A stretch of 61,680 nt of DNA from an uncultured Burkholderiales bacterium (GCA_903886485.1 CAISMH010000007.1:1-61680); one strand, 5' to 3'; positions 7,627 through 16,418 are shown, counted from the first letter of the stretch. Notes: a model not told the origin generated them from the letters alone. Program-made: numbers and translations.

Positions 7627-7902
7627 ATGTATTTAGTTCTGATCGCGTGGATTTACGTGGCTTTCATGATGGCCGTCGCCGAAGCCACCAGCCCTGTGGG
7701 CTCTTTGTTAGGAGCCGTTTTTACTTTTTTGCTTTACGGTGTGTTGCCCATGAGTGTCGTGGGCTACATCATGGGCACGCCTGCGAGAAGGCGCGCGATC
7801 AAAGCCCAAGATGCGGCGCAGCGTGAGCACACCCCCAGACGCCAACGGGATACAAGCCCTCCCGTCAACGACGCCAAATGCAAACGGCGAAACGGCCCGT
7901 GA
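7627..7902 (+). CDS. Small predicted inner-membrane protein
   Basis: This 91-residue protein has two hydrophobic segments (about 3-22 and 26-49) and a basic, polar tail. I do not recognise a named family. Proteins of this layout next to pha genes are common in Comamonadaceae, from memory only. It is divergent from phaC and its last 38 bp overlap the convergent pgeF gene. The overlap and lack of domain make the exact end or function uncertain, but the membrane segments and family-like composition favour a real gene. Confidence 0.6.
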   Translation: MYLVLIAWIYVAFMMAVAEATSPVGSLLGAVFTFLLYGVLPMSVVGYIMGTPARRRAIKAQDAAQREHTPRRQRDTSPPVNDAKCKRRNGP

Positions 7903-8665
7903 CGCCATCGCGCCGGTACGAAAAGAGCCTTGAGGGCTGAGACACGGTGCACCACTCGAGACTGCTGTCGTTGCCCGACAGCGAAGTGACGCCCAATGCG
8001 TGCAAACGCAAGCGAGCCAAGCCAGCGAGGTCAGCCAGCCATTTGTGGCGATGGGTTGGATGCGGCTTGAAATAACGCATGGTCAGCGATGCGTCAGAGG
8101 GTGAGGTCGAGATGAAGGCCTCGCGCACCTCGTCTCCCACCTCAAAGGCTTCGGGGCCAATGCAAGGCCCCAACCAAACACGAACTTGTGCAGGGCTGAC
8201 ACCCGCTGCCGCACAAACCGCTCGCATGGTGTTCTCTACGACACCGCCAGCCAAACCCCGCCAGCCCGCATGGGCTGCGGCCACGACACGACCTGCGTCG
8301 TCCGTCAAAAGCAAAGGCAAGCAGTCGGCCACCATGATCGTGCAGGCCACCAACGGCGCCGTGGTCACGCCAGCGTCAGCAGCGGCACCCTCGTTGCTTG
8401 AGGTGCTGAGCGCCACAACATCCACACCGTGCACCTGCTTTAAAATCACAGGCCGTGCGCCGCCCAACTCGGCTTGCAACAAGGCTCGGTTCCTAGCCAC
8501 GGCTTGCGGATCATCCCCTACATGGTCACCAAAATTCAGGGCATCGAACGGTGCTTGCGATACGCCGCCAACTCGCGTGGTGCACAAAGCCGACACGCCC
8601 TCTGGCAAAGCCCAATGCATGGGCCACAACAACGGTGAGGATGGGTTAGGCGCAGCGTGGTTCAT
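7865..8665 (-). CDS. pgeF: PgeF/YfiH laccase-domain protein (peptidoglycan editing or purine nucleoside phosphorylase)
   Basis: The 266-residue protein has the multicopper-polyphenol-oxidase (laccase, DUF152) fold signatures TRVGGVSQAPFDALNFG, LKQVHGVDVV (first metal His), ADCLPLLL (Cys) and AAAHAGWRG (His). Family members were described as editing enzymes that keep L-Ser out of peptidoglycan peptides and as zinc-dependent purine nucleoside phosphorylases. Length is typical. It is convergent with the small membrane protein gene. In many betaproteobacteria it lies near phaC, as here. Confidence 0.9.
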   Translation of the reverse strand: MNHAAPNPSSPLLWPMHWALPEGVSALCTTRVGGVSQAPFDALNFGDHVGDDPQAVARNRALLQAELGGARPVILKQVHGVDVVALSTSSNEGAAADAGVTTAPLVACTIMVADCLPLLLTDDAGRVVAAAHAGWRGLAGGVVENTMRAVCAAAGVSPAQVRVWLGPCIGPEAFEVGDEVREAFISTSPSDASLTMRYFKPHPTHRHKWLADLAGLARLRLHALGVTSLSGNDSSLEWCTVSQPSRLFSYRRDGVTGRFAVCIWRR

Positions 8666-8754
8666 GGTGGCCTAAGGATATCCCGAACGCGCCAGCTTGA
8701 TGCTGCGGCGGGACGGTAGACTCAAGCCTCATTTCAACTCGCAGCAACTAGACC

Positions 8755-9060
8755 ATGATTCTCGAACTCGCCGATATCCGTATTCAGGCCGGCCAACAAG
8801 CCGCCTTCGATGCAGCCATTCAACATGGCGTTGAAACCGTCATCTCCAAAGCCAAAGGTTTTGAAGGCTACAAAGTCAATCGTGGCATTGAGTCACCCGA
8901 GCGCTATGTGCTGCAAATTTTCTGGACGACGCTTGAAAACCACACGGTGGACTTCAGACAATCCCCTGCCTTCAGCGAATGGCGCGCCATCGTCGGCCCC
9001 TTCTTCGCACAACCGCCGGTGGTGGAGCACTTTGAGCTTGTCTCTAAATCACACGACTAA
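8755..9060 (+). CDS. Antibiotic biosynthesis monooxygenase (ABM) domain protein
   Basis: This 101-residue protein matches the dimeric ferredoxin-like ABM fold: ILELADIRIQAG, then GFEGYKV and a RYVLQIFWTTLENH strand motif. Members include quinol monooxygenases and many stress-related small enzymes. It is followed after 21 bp by the FAA hydrolase gene, so a shared transcript with that gene and the Nudix gene is likely. The start lacks a strong ribosome binding site. The reaction cannot be assigned. Confidence 0.8.
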   Translation: MILELADIRIQAGQQAAFDAAIQHGVETVISKAKGFEGYKVNRGIESPERYVLQIFWTTLENHTVDFRQSPAFSEWRAIVGPFFAQPPVVEHFELVSKSHD

Positions 9061-9081
9061 GCCTTTGCCTCGGAGACCTAC

Positions 9082-9777
9082 ATGCTTTATTTGTTTGAAC
9101 CCACACCCGTTGTCTCAGTGCCAGTCGTCGGTCACGCTGAACACTACCCAGTGCACCGCATTTACTGCGTGGGCCGTAACTATGAAGAACACGCCAAAGA
9201 GATGGGCTTCACGGGTCGCGAGCCACCCTTTTTCTTCATGAAGCCTGCTGACAGCTTGGTCGTGGTCAACGCCGGTGAAACTGGCCACATGCCCTACCCC
9301 AGCCTGACCCAAAATTTGCACCATGAAATTGAGTTGGTCGTGGCCATTGGCAAAGGCGGCAAGAACATCCAAGCAGCAGATGCCTTGAGCCACATCTACG
9401 GCTATGCCGTCGGCTTGGACATGACACGTCGTGACCTGCAAAACGAAATGAAAAAACAGGGCCGTCCTTGGTGCATTGGCAAAGCTTTTGACCACAGCGC
9501 CCCCATTGGCCCCATCACCCCCGCAGCTCAAGCGGGTGACGTGGCTAACGCCGAGATTTTTGTGCAAGTCAACGGACAAGACCGCCAGCGCAGCAACGTC
9601 AGCCAACTGATTTGGAACATCTCAGAGACCATTGAGCACTTGTCAGCGGCTTGGGAACTGCAGCCCGGCGACTTGATTTACACCGGCACCCCAGCAGGCG
9701 TGGGTGCTGTGGTGTCTGGTGACACCATGCTGGGCGCCATCGCTGGCTTGGGTGAGCTTCTAGTTCAAGTAGCCTGA
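9082..9777 (+). CDS. Fumarylacetoacetate hydrolase family protein
   Basis: The 231-residue protein carries the FAH-family landmarks IYCVGRNYEEHAKEMG, the metal-ligand acidic residues in HHEIELVVAIG and GYAVGLDMTRRDLQ, and TGTPAGVG near the C-terminus. The single-domain length fits bacterial fumarylpyruvate hydrolases and acylpyruvases rather than full-length FAH. GGAG is well placed before the ATG. It lies between the ABM gene and a Nudix gene 4 bp downstream. The substrate is not determined. Confidence 0.9.
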   Translation: MLYLFEPTPVVSVPVVGHAEHYPVHRIYCVGRNYEEHAKEMGFTGREPPFFFMKPADSLVVVNAGETGHMPYPSLTQNLHHEIELVVAIGKGGKNIQAADALSHIYGYAVGLDMTRRDLQNEMKKQGRPWCIGKAFDHSAPIGPITPAAQAGDVANAEIFVQVNGQDRQRSNVSQLIWNISETIEHLSAAWELQPGDLIYTGTPAGVGAVVSGDTMLGAIAGLGELLVQVA

Positions 9778-9781
9778 ACGC

Positions 9782-10330
9782 ATGTGGCACCGCCCGCTTA
9801 TTCAACATTGCAAATCGTGCGGCAGCGCGGTCACTTATCGCATCCCTGATGACGGTGACACGCGTGAGCGTGCGGTGTGCAACACCTGTCACACCATCCA
9901 CTACGAAAACCCACTCAATGTTGTGGGCACTGTGCCCGTGTGGGGCGACAAGGTGCTGCTGTGCAAACGCAACATCGAGCCCCGCTTGGGTAAGTGGACT
10001 CTGCCCGCTGGCTTCATGGAATTGAACGAAACGGTGGCACAAGGCGCGGCTCGTGAAACAACTGAAGAAACAGGTGCCGAGTTTGAAATGCAGGACTTGT
10101 TCACGATAATGAATGTCACCCGCGTCGGCCAAGTGCATTTTTTCTACCGCGCACAACTCACCAGCGATCAGTTCGATCCCGGCCACGAAACGCAAGAAGC
10201 ACGTCTATTTGCGGAACACGAAATACCTTGGGACGAGATTGCTTTTCGAACCGTGAAAGAAACCTTGCAACACTACTTTGCCGATGCCAAAAAAGGCCTG
10301 TTTGAGTTGCACCACGTTGACATTGTTTGA
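9782..10330 (+). CDS. Nudix hydrolase with N-terminal zinc ribbon
   Basis: The 182-residue protein starts with two CxxC pairs (HCKSCG and CNTCH) forming a zinc ribbon, then carries a complete Nudix box from GFMELNETVAQGAA to RETTEETG at about residues 78-100. The family hydrolyses nucleoside diphosphates linked to other moieties; the zinc-ribbon subclass includes NADH-pyrophosphatase-like proteins. The gene starts 4 bp after the FAA hydrolase stop. It ends before a hairpin that mainly serves tRNA-Pro on the other strand. Confidence 0.9.
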   Translation: MWHRPLIQHCKSCGSAVTYRIPDDGDTRERAVCNTCHTIHYENPLNVVGTVPVWGDKVLLCKRNIEPRLGKWTLPAGFMELNETVAQGAARETTEETGAEFEMQDLFTIMNVTRVGQVHFFYRAQLTSDQFDPGHETQEARLFAEHEIPWDEIAFRTVKETLQHYFADAKKGLFELHHVDIV

Positions 10331-10367
10331 TCACCACTCGCGAAATAACTCGCCACAGAAAAGACAA

Positions 10368-10397
10368 AAGGGCTAGCAATTCACATTGCTAGCCCTT
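10368..10397 (-). terminator. Terminator downstream of tRNA-Pro, possibly bidirectional
   Basis: AAGGGCTAGCAAT (10368-10380) and ATTGCTAGCCCTT (10385-10397) form a perfect 13-bp stem with a 4-nt loop. On the minus strand it is followed by a T-rich run, fitting the end of the tRNA-Pro transcript. It may also stop transcription from the Nudix gene on the plus strand. Confidence 0.8.
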
Positions 10398-10405
10398 GGT
10401 CATTT

Positions 10406-10482
10406 TGGTCGGTGTGAAAGGATTCGAACCTTCGACCCCTTGCACCCCATGCAAGTGCGCTACCAGGCTGCGCCACACACCG
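10406..10482 (-). tRNA. tRNA-Pro (anticodon GGG)
   Basis: On the minus strand the 77-nt sequence folds as a cloverleaf: acceptor CGGTGTG pairs with CACACCG, the anticodon stem CTTGC/GCAAG encloses the loop ATGGGGT with anticodon GGG, the T loop is TTCGAAT, and CCA is encoded. It lies downstream of the merR-type gene, the usual place in this family of bacteria. Confidence 0.95.
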
Positions 10483-10507
10483 AATCAGGCTGAAATTATA
10501 ACGTCAC

Positions 10508-10969
10508 TCAGTGCTGCTCCGAGAGCAGATCTCGAATTTGTGTGAGTTCTTTTCTTAAGGTTTGCAGTGCTTCGTCACTGCTGCTCAATGCAAGCGGCGA
10601 GGGCGCATGGTCATCGTTGAGGTCTGTATCGAGGTCATCATCAAGACCATCATCATCGGACAAATCCACATCGATCAATTCACCGCTTAGACGGCGTCGC
10701 TCACGCTCGGATGCCACCAACTCTTGCAACTTGTTGCGCGCACCGGTAATCGTGAAACCTTGGTCATACAAGAGGTCACGGATACGGCGAATCATCAGCA
10801 CTTCGTGGCGTTGGTAGTAGCGGCGATTACCGCGACGCTTCATGGGACGCAATTGCGTGAACTCCTGCTCCCAATAGCGCAGCACGTGCGGCTTGACGCC
10901 GCACAACTCACTCACTTCACCGATGGTGAAGTAGCGTTTGGCTGGAATGGGAGGGAGGGATTTCTCCAT
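10508..10969 (-). CDS. MerR-family transcriptional regulator
   Basis: The 153-residue protein has an N-terminal MerR winged helix: RYFTIGEVSELCGVKPHVLRYWEQEF, then RRGNRRYYQRHEVLMIRRIRDLL. After about residue 95 comes a region very rich in Asp (DLSDDDGLDDD and nearby) and a short C-terminal helix. No metal-binding cysteines are seen in the C-terminal part. The ATG at 10969 is preferred because the core motif begins soon after it. The position after ihfA and before tRNA-Pro matches the standard arrangement in Burkholderiales. Its targets are unknown. Confidence 0.85.
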   Translation of the reverse strand: MEKSLPPIPAKRYFTIGEVSELCGVKPHVLRYWEQEFTQLRPMKRRGNRRYYQRHEVLMIRRIRDLLYDQGFTITGARNKLQELVASERERRRLSGELIDVDLSDDDGLDDDLDTDLNDDHAPSPLALSSSDEALQTLRKELTQIRDLLSEQH

Positions 10970-11056
10970 GAAAATCAGTAGCTTGTGAACGGGAGCGCAG
11001 AGGTTACACGAAGATCGACTCGAGAACACATCACATGACAGTTTTGACAAAAAAAA

Positions 11057-11073
11057 GAGGCCTAGGTGGCCTC
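11057..11073 (-). terminator. Terminator downstream of ihfA
   Basis: GAGGCC (11057-11062) and GGCCTC (11068-11073) form a 6-bp stem followed on the minus strand by eight T in a row. It sits 9 bp beyond the ihfA stop and separates it from the merR-type gene. Confidence 0.85.
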
Positions 11074-11081
11074 GTTTTCAA

Positions 11082-11417
11082 TCAGGTGTCAACTTTTAGA
11101 TTACTGGTTCCCTGAATTTGTTCTTTTAATTTGTGACTGGCATGAAACGTCACAGCCCTCCTCGCCTCAATCGGAATGGATTCACCCGTGCGTGGGTTGC
11201 GTCCGGGTCGAGGAGCTTTGGTGCGAATTTGAAAATTGCCAAAGCTTGAAATTTTCACATCCGTGCCATTGACCAAGCTCTGCGCAATCAGGTCAAAGAA
11301 GGCATCAATCATGTCTTTGGACTCGCGCTTGTTCAAACCGATTTGTTCAAACAACAAATCAGCCAACTGCGCTTTGGTCAACGCGGGCGTTTCTAGGCTC
11401 TCAAAAGAAAGTTCCAT
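11082..11417 (-). CDS. ihfA: Integration host factor subunit alpha
   Basis: IhfA pairs with IhfB to form the DNA-bending protein IHF. The 111-residue sequence has the HU/IHF fold with the hallmark DNA-binding arm around FGNFQIRTKAPRPGRNPRTGE, which includes the conserved proline that intercalates in the minor groove. It lies 28 bp downstream of pheT and ends at a terminator. The order pheS-pheT-ihfA is also that of Escherichia coli. Confidence 0.95.
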   Translation of the reverse strand: MELSFESLETPALTKAQLADLLFEQIGLNKRESKDMIDAFFDLIAQSLVNGTDVKISSFGNFQIRTKAPRPGRNPRTGESIPIEARRAVTFHASHKLKEQIQGTSNLKVDT

Positions 11418-11445
11418 ACGGTTCTCTTTTTTTAATGTGTGAACA

Positions 11446-13872
11446 TCAAGCGCGTAAACGCGCAGACACTTGGGCCGCCAACTCGGCCAGCACGGCTTGC
11501 ACGACGCCTTCGATTTGGGCTTCGTTCAAGGTCGCGTCATCGCTGTTGAGCGTCAGACGCACGGCCAAACTCTTTTCGTCCATCGCCATGGCGGCACTTT
11601 CAGCCTTGGGGCGATACACGTCAAACAACACGGCGTTGCGCAGCAGGCCTTGTGTTTTGGCGGCGTGCACAGCAGCCATCAACTGGGCGTGCGTGACGCT
11701 GTCTTTGACGATGACTGCAATGTCGCGTTCCACATTCGGGAACTTGGCCACGCCGGTGGACTTGGGCACATCGCGGTGCAACACGGCATCAAGCGCGAGT
11801 TCAAACATCACAGGCGCTTGGGTCAAGTCCCAGCTTTGGCGCCAGCGTGGGTGCAACTCACCGATATGACCCACGGCTTGACCATGGACCAAGACCTTGG
11901 CACAACGGCCCGGGTGCATGGCCGGATGCTCGGCAGCTTCGAACTGCGGCACAGCGGGTGCCAACAAAGCTTCGACATCGGCTTTCACGTCAAAGAAGTC
12001 TGCCGCTTGTTCTTTCGTGCCCCACTGCAAAGGCGCGGCGCTACCAAAGGCCACGCCTGCCACGTGCATCGGTTGGTCAAAGCCTTGCACGGTGGTGTCT
12101 GTGTTTTGCACGGACGCGTCTTTGTGGAACACGCGGCCCAATTCAAACACGCGCACGCGTGAGGCTTTGCGGTCGACGTTGAACTTCACCACGTTGAGTA
12201 ACGAGCCCAGCAAGGTCGAGCGCATCACACCCATGTGGCTGGCGATCGGGTTGAGCAATTTGATGGGGTTGGCATTGCCTGCCAACTCATGCTCCCAGCG
12301 CTCATCCACAAAGCTGTAGTTGATGGTTTCTTGGTAACCCAAAGCTGCCAAGTGGTGACGCAAAGCATGTGGGCTGCGCTGCGTTTCTTGGCACATGCTG
12401 GCCGTGATGGGGGCCAAAGGCGGCGTGGTGGGCAAGTTGTTGTAACCCACCATGCGGGCCACTTCTTCAATCAGGTCTTCTTCGATTTGCAAATCGAAAC
12501 GGAAAGAGGGTGGCTCAACAGTCACCGTGCCCTCGCCTTCAATCACAGGCAAACCCAAGCCACGCAAAGCATCTGCCACGCGTTGTTGGGTCAATGGCAT
12601 ACCTATGACCTTCTCAGCACGTGCGACGCGCAAGGTGACAGGTTGGGCCACCGGCATGTTCACGCGCTGGTCGTCAATCGGGCCCACCGTCGTGTGGGGC
12701 GTGCCGCAAATGTCGATCACCAACTGGGTGATGCGCTCAATGTGCTCCACGGTGAACTCAGGGTCGACCCCCCGTTCAAAGCGGTGACCTGCATCGGTGC
12801 TGAAGTTGAAACGACGTGAACGCCCTGCAATCGCTGAGGGCCACCAAAAAGCGGCTTCGATGTAGATGTTTTGCGTGTCGTCGCTCACCGCCGTGGCGTC
12901 GCCACCCATGATGCCGGCGAGGGACTCGACTTGATGCGCGTCAGCGATGACGCCCACCTTGTCGTCGACGGTGACGGTGTTGCCATTCAAGAGCTTGAGT
13001 TGTTCGCCGGCGTTGCCCCAGCGCACGTCCAAGCCCCCCTGAATTTTGTCGAGATCAAAGATGTGTGAGGGACGGCCCAGCTCGAACATGACGTAGTTCG
13101 AAATGTCCACCAAGGGGCTCACGCTGCGTTGGCCGCAACGGGCCAAATGATTCACCATCCATGCAGGTGTTTGTGCTTGTGTGTTCACACCACGCACCAC
13201 CCGACCAGAGAAGCGGCCACACAAATCGGGCGCACTGATTTTCACGGCCAAGGTGTCTTGGTTGGTCGCGGCCACGGTTGGGAATGTGGGCGCTTTCAAG
13301 GGCGCGCCAGTGAGGGCGGATACTTCGCGGGCAATGCCGTACACGCTCAAACAATGCGCCAAGTTGGGCGTGAGTTTCAACGTCATCAAGGTGTCGTCGA
13401 GGTTCAGGTAGTCGCGGATGTTTTGCCCCAAGGGCGCATCGGCAGGCAGCTCAAGCAGACCACCGTGGTCGTCCGCAATTTTGAGTTCTTTGGCCGAACA
13501 CAACATGCCTTGGCTCTCCACGCCACGAAGTTTGCCCACTTTGATTTTGAAGGGCTTGCCGTCTTCGCCCGGGGGCAACTCTGCACCTACCGTGGCGCAT
13601 GGAATTTTGATGCCCACACGAGCATTGGGTGCGCCGCACACGATGTTGAGCAACGCGCCCTGCCCCACGTCGACTTGGCAAATGCGCAAGCGGTCCGCGT
13701 CGGGGTGCTGCACCGCTTCTTTGATTTCACCCACCACGATGCCTGTGAAAGGCGGTGCCACGGGTTGGAGTTCTTCCACTTCCAAACCGGCCATGGTCAA
13801 GGTGTCGGCCAGCTCTTGGGTGGTAAGTGAGGGGTTGCAGAATTCGCGCAACCAGGATTCGGGGAATTGCAT
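11446..13872 (-). CDS. pheT: Phenylalanine-tRNA ligase beta subunit
   Basis: PheT forms the alpha2-beta2 synthetase with PheS and contributes tRNA binding and editing. The 808-residue length is full. The N-terminus MQFPESWLREFCNP is typical. A tRNA-binding (EMAP-II-like) domain occupies about 40-150, B3/B4 editing and B5 domains follow, a catalytic-like core lies about 480-680, and an FDX-ACB anticodon-binding domain closes the protein (about 715-808, with KFPNVERDIAVIV). It sits 24 bp downstream of pheS. Confidence 0.97.
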   Translation of the reverse strand: MQFPESWLREFCNPSLTTQELADTLTMAGLEVEELQPVAPPFTGIVVGEIKEAVQHPDADRLRICQVDVGQGALLNIVCGAPNARVGIKIPCATVGAELPPGEDGKPFKIKVGKLRGVESQGMLCSAKELKIADDHGGLLELPADAPLGQNIRDYLNLDDTLMTLKLTPNLAHCLSVYGIAREVSALTGAPLKAPTFPTVAATNQDTLAVKISAPDLCGRFSGRVVRGVNTQAQTPAWMVNHLARCGQRSVSPLVDISNYVMFELGRPSHIFDLDKIQGGLDVRWGNAGEQLKLLNGNTVTVDDKVGVIADAHQVESLAGIMGGDATAVSDDTQNIYIEAAFWWPSAIAGRSRRFNFSTDAGHRFERGVDPEFTVEHIERITQLVIDICGTPHTTVGPIDDQRVNMPVAQPVTLRVARAEKVIGMPLTQQRVADALRGLGLPVIEGEGTVTVEPPSFRFDLQIEEDLIEEVARMVGYNNLPTTPPLAPITASMCQETQRSPHALRHHLAALGYQETINYSFVDERWEHELAGNANPIKLLNPIASHMGVMRSTLLGSLLNVVKFNVDRKASRVRVFELGRVFHKDASVQNTDTTVQGFDQPMHVAGVAFGSAAPLQWGTKEQAADFFDVKADVEALLAPAVPQFEAAEHPAMHPGRCAKVLVHGQAVGHIGELHPRWRQSWDLTQAPVMFELALDAVLHRDVPKSTGVAKFPNVERDIAVIVKDSVTHAQLMAAVHAAKTQGLLRNAVLFDVYRPKAESAAMAMDEKSLAVRLTLNSDDATLNEAQIEGVVQAVLAELAAQVSARLRA

Positions 13873-13896
13873 GATGAATCTCGTGTGTGCGTGACG

Positions 13897-14949
13897 TTAT
13901 TGGAATTGGCTCAAGAAGCGAATGTCGCCATCGAAGAACAAGCGCAAATCATTCACGCCATAACGCAGCATGGTGAAACGGTCCATGCCCATGCCAAAGG
14001 CAAAGCCAATGAAACGCTCAGGGTCGAGGCCCATGTTGCGCACCACGTTTGGGTGCACTTGGCCTGAGCCGCCCACTTCGAGCCACCGGCCCGCCAAAGC
14101 GCCGCTTTGGAACTGAATGTCAATCTCGGCACTGGGTTCAGTGAAGGGGAAGAAACTGGGACGGAACCGCAACACCAAGTCGTCGCTCTCAAAATAGGTA
14201 CGACAGAAATCGGTGATGACCACTTTGAGGTCTTTGAAGCTCACGTTCTCGCCAATCCACAGGCCTTCGCATTGATGGAACATGGGCGAGTGCGTGGCAT
14301 CGCTGTCCACACGGTAGGTGCGGCCGGGCGCGATGACACGAATTTCGGGCATGCCTTGACCGGCATCCAAACGCGCTTGGTAGCGTTTGACATGTTGCAC
14401 AGCGTAGCGCACTTGCATGGGGCTGGTGTGGGTGCGCAGCAAGTTGGGTGCATCGGCACTGCCACCTTCTACATAGAAGGTGTCGTGCATGGAGCGCGCT
14501 GGATGGTCTTCGGGCGTGTTGAGTGCGGTGAAGTTAAACCAGTCGGTTTCAATCTCGGGACCTTGGGCCACTTCAAACCCCATCGAGCCAAAAATAGCTT
14601 CGACGCGTTCGAGCGTGATGGTCACAGGGTGCAATCCGCCAGCCATGCGGGCGCGACCAGGCAAGGTCACATCGAGGGCTTCGGCTTTGAGTTGGGTCTC
14701 GAGTTCGGCATCGGCCAAGGCTTGGCGGCGGGCCGTGAGCGCAGCTTCAATCGCTTGCTTGGCGACGTTGATCGCGGCACCCGTCGATTTCTTTTCTTCC
14801 ACACTCAAAGCGGCCATACCCTTCATCATCTCGGTGATGCGGCCTGACTTGCCCAAGAACTGGGCTTTGGCGTTTTCAAGATCAGCCGGTGTGGTGCTTT
14901 GCGCAAACAGGGCCTGAGCACTGGCGACCAGAGAGTCCAACTCGTTCAT
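13897..14949 (-). CDS. pheS: Phenylalanine-tRNA ligase alpha subunit
   Basis: PheS carries the class II aminoacylation site. The 350-residue protein has an N-terminal coiled-coil region, then the motifs [24 protein letters not shown] (motif 2 region) and [13 protein letters not shown] (motif 3). I chose the ATG at 14949 because it begins the conserved N-terminus MNELDSLV; the frame stays open upstream through a hairpin and a TTG codon. A terminator-like hairpin between rplT and pheS suggests attenuation, as in E. coli. Confidence 0.96.
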   Translation of the reverse strand: MNELDSLVASAQALFAQSTTPADLENAKAQFLGKSGRITEMMKGMAALSVEEKKSTGAAINVAKQAIEAALTARRQALADAELETQLKAEALDVTLPGRARMAGGLHPVTITLERVEAIFGSMGFEVAQGPEIETDWFNFTALNTPEDHPARSMHDTFYVEGGSADAPNLLRTHTSPMQVRYAVQHVKRYQARLDAGQGMPEIRVIAPGRTYRVDSDATHSPMFHQCEGLWIGENVSFKDLKVVITDFCRTYFESDDLVLRFRPSFFPFTEPSAEIDIQFQSGALAGRWLEVGGSGQVHPNVVRNMGLDPERFIGFAFGMGMDRFTMLRYGVNDLRLFFDGDIRFLSQFQ

Positions 14950-14976
14950 AAGAATTTGGGGAGAGGAGAAAACAAA

Positions 14977-15010
14977 AAAGGGATTGAAGCTGTGTAGCCC
15001 CAACCCCTTT
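14977..15010 (-). terminator. Hairpin with T-run between rplT and pheS (candidate pheST attenuator)
   Basis: On the minus strand AAAGGGGTT pairs with AATCCCTTT (one G-T pair) around a 16-nt loop, followed by a run of T. It lies 28 bp upstream of the pheS ATG and 27 bp downstream of the rplT stop. In E. coli the same gap holds the pheM attenuator. A Phe-rich frame, FNPFFVF, crosses the T-run in phase with pheS from a TTG codon, but it overlaps the terminator rather than preceding it, so it is not a classic leader peptide. Confidence 0.6.
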
Positions 15011-15036
15011 ACTCGTGGGTGGTTAACCCTTGACTA

Positions 15037-15396
15037 TCAAGCAGCCAATTTGGCTTTGACTTGATTCACGATGCTGGTGAAAGCAGCCATGTCGTGAACG
15101 GCCAAGTCGGCCAACATCTTGCGGTCGATTTCGATCGCTGCCTTTTTGAGGCCGTTGGCGAATTGGCTGTAGGTCAAGCCGCATTGACGTGCGGCCGCAT
15201 TGATACGCGCGATCCACAGCTGACGGAACACACGCTTTTTCGTGCGGCGGTCGCGGTAAGCATATTGACCAGCCTTCATCACCGCTTGTTTGGCGATGCG
15301 GAAGACATTACCGCGGCGACCGCGGAAACCTTTGGCTAAAGCCAGAACTTTTTTGTGACGGGCACGGGCCGTAACACCACGTTTAACGCGAGGCAT
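15037..15396 (-). CDS. rplT: 50S ribosomal protein L20
   Basis: The 119-residue protein is L20 in full: [16 protein letters not shown] at the start and the highly basic early region, then [16 protein letters not shown]20 binds 23S rRNA early in assembly and in several bacteria represses its own operon. It lies 26 bp after rpmI. Two hairpins upstream of rpmI could be its mRNA target. Confidence 0.98.
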   Translation of the reverse strand: MPRVKRGVTARARHKKVLALAKGFRGRRGNVFRIAKQAVMKAGQYAYRDRRTKKRVFRQLWIARINAAARQCGLTYSQFANGLKKAAIEIDRKMLADLAVHDMAAFTSIVNQVKAKLAA

Positions 15397-15422
15397 AGTT
15401 TTTCTCCTTGTTCGTCAGTTAA

Positions 15423-15626
15423 TTACAGGCCGCACTTGGGCAGCATTTGCGCCATGTGACCCATGTTGGTCTCATGCACATTCACTGCACCACGTAAGTG
15501 ACGCTTGTTCTTGGTCGTCTTCTTAGTCAAGATGTGACGTTTGAAGGCTTGACCGCGTTTCACGGTGCCGCCTGGACGAACGCGGAAGCGCTTTTTAGCG
15601 CTGCTTTTGGTCTTCATTTTGGGCAT
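15423..15626 (-). CDS. rpmI: 50S ribosomal protein L35
   Basis: The 67-residue basic protein begins [14 protein letters not shown] and contains the conserved [16 protein letters not shown] segment of L35. Length and position between infC and rplT are standard. A good ribosome binding site (AGGAG) precedes the ATG. Confidence 0.98.
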   Translation of the reverse strand: MPKMKTKSSAKKRFRVRPGGTVKRGQAFKRHILTKKTTKNKRHLRGAVNVHETNMGHMAQMLPKCGL

Positions 15627-15659
15627 TTAGATGCTCCTTTATTTGTGCTCGTGAGGCGC

Positions 15660-15736
15660 CTACACACCGATGTGTAGTCTTGTTAGCCCCGAGACACGAA
15701 TTCGCTTACCTTCAAAGCGCGGCAGCACGCCGCGCT
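15660..15736 (-). promoter_or_regulatory. Two hairpins in the infC-rpmI gap (candidate L20-responsive leader)
   Basis: A perfect 8-bp stem, AGCGCGGC with GCCGCGCT and a 5-nt loop (15716-15736), directly follows infC. A second perfect 7-bp stem, CTACACA with TGTGTAG and a 4-nt loop, lies at 15660-15677, about 34 bp upstream of the rpmI start. Neither has a T-run, so they are not simple terminators. L20 is known to repress rpmI-rplT through structured mRNA in several bacteria; assigning these hairpins that role is inference. Confidence 0.4.
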
Positions 15737-15742
15737 GCCAAT

Positions 15743-16342
15743 TTAGGCAGAAACAGCCGGAGCAGCTTCTGCAACGGGTTTGGCGGCGCCACCCGATTTC
15801 TTCTTGCCAGGCGCGATCATCATGATCATCTGACGCCCTTCGAGTTTGGGGAACTGCTCAACCACGATCAGGTCCGCCAACTCATCACGGATGCGCTGCA
15901 ACAGCGCCATACCGATTTCTTGATGCGTGATCTCGCGGCCACGAAAGCGCAGCGTGATCTTGCATTTATCACCGTCATCCAAGAAGCGCTTGATGTTGCG
16001 CATCTTGATGTTGTAGTCACCATCATCGGTACCGGGACGGAACTTGATTTCCTTGACCTCGATGACCTTTTGCTTGGACTTCGCTTCCGCAGCCTTCTTT
16101 TGCTCTTGGTACTTGAACTTACCGTAGTCCATCAATCGGCACACAGGCGGCACCGCCGTGGCGGCGATTTCAACCAAATCAACATCGATTTCACCGGCCA
16201 TGCGCAAGGCATCAGCCAAGCTCACAATACCAAGTGGTTCGTTGTCGGGGCCTGAGAGGCGGACTTCCGGGGCCATGATTTCCCGGTTAAGGCGGTGTTT
16301 GCGTTCCTCGCGCTGGCGGCGATCGCGAAATTCTGTAGCGAT
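15743..16342 (-). CDS. infC: Translation initiation factor IF-3, with an ATC start codon
   Basis: IF-3 binds the 30S subunit and polices start-codon choice. The conserved body includes [25 protein letters not shown] and the C-terminal domain around [14 protein letters not shown]. The first in-frame ATG (16276) would cut off the conserved stretch [20 protein letters not shown]. That stretch reads back to an ATC at 16340-16342, preceded by AAGGA with 8 nt between. A rare start codon (ATT in E. coli) is how infC autoregulates, so the ATC start giving 199 residues is preferred. Confidence 0.93.
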   Translation of the reverse strand: MATEFRDRRQREERKHRLNREIMAPEVRLSGPDNEPLGIVSLADALRMAGEIDVDLVEIAATAVPPVCRLMDYGKFKYQEQKKAAEAKSKQKVIEVKEIKFRPGTDDGDYNIKMRNIKRFLDDGDKCKITLRFRGREITHQEIGMALLQRIRDELADLIVVEQFPKLEGRQMIMMIAPGKKKSGGAAKPVAEAAPAVSA

Positions 16343-16418
16343 GGTGACTATCCTTAAAAATCAAAAATAAACCGACACACGTGTGCGACGCACAACTCTT
16401 GGCAATTCCTGAATGAAA

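Noticed and set aside
14950..15003. Upstream extension of pheS giving a Phe-rich N-terminus
   Set aside because: The extension covers the attenuator hairpin and begins with TTG; conserved PheS sequence starts at the ATG at 14949.
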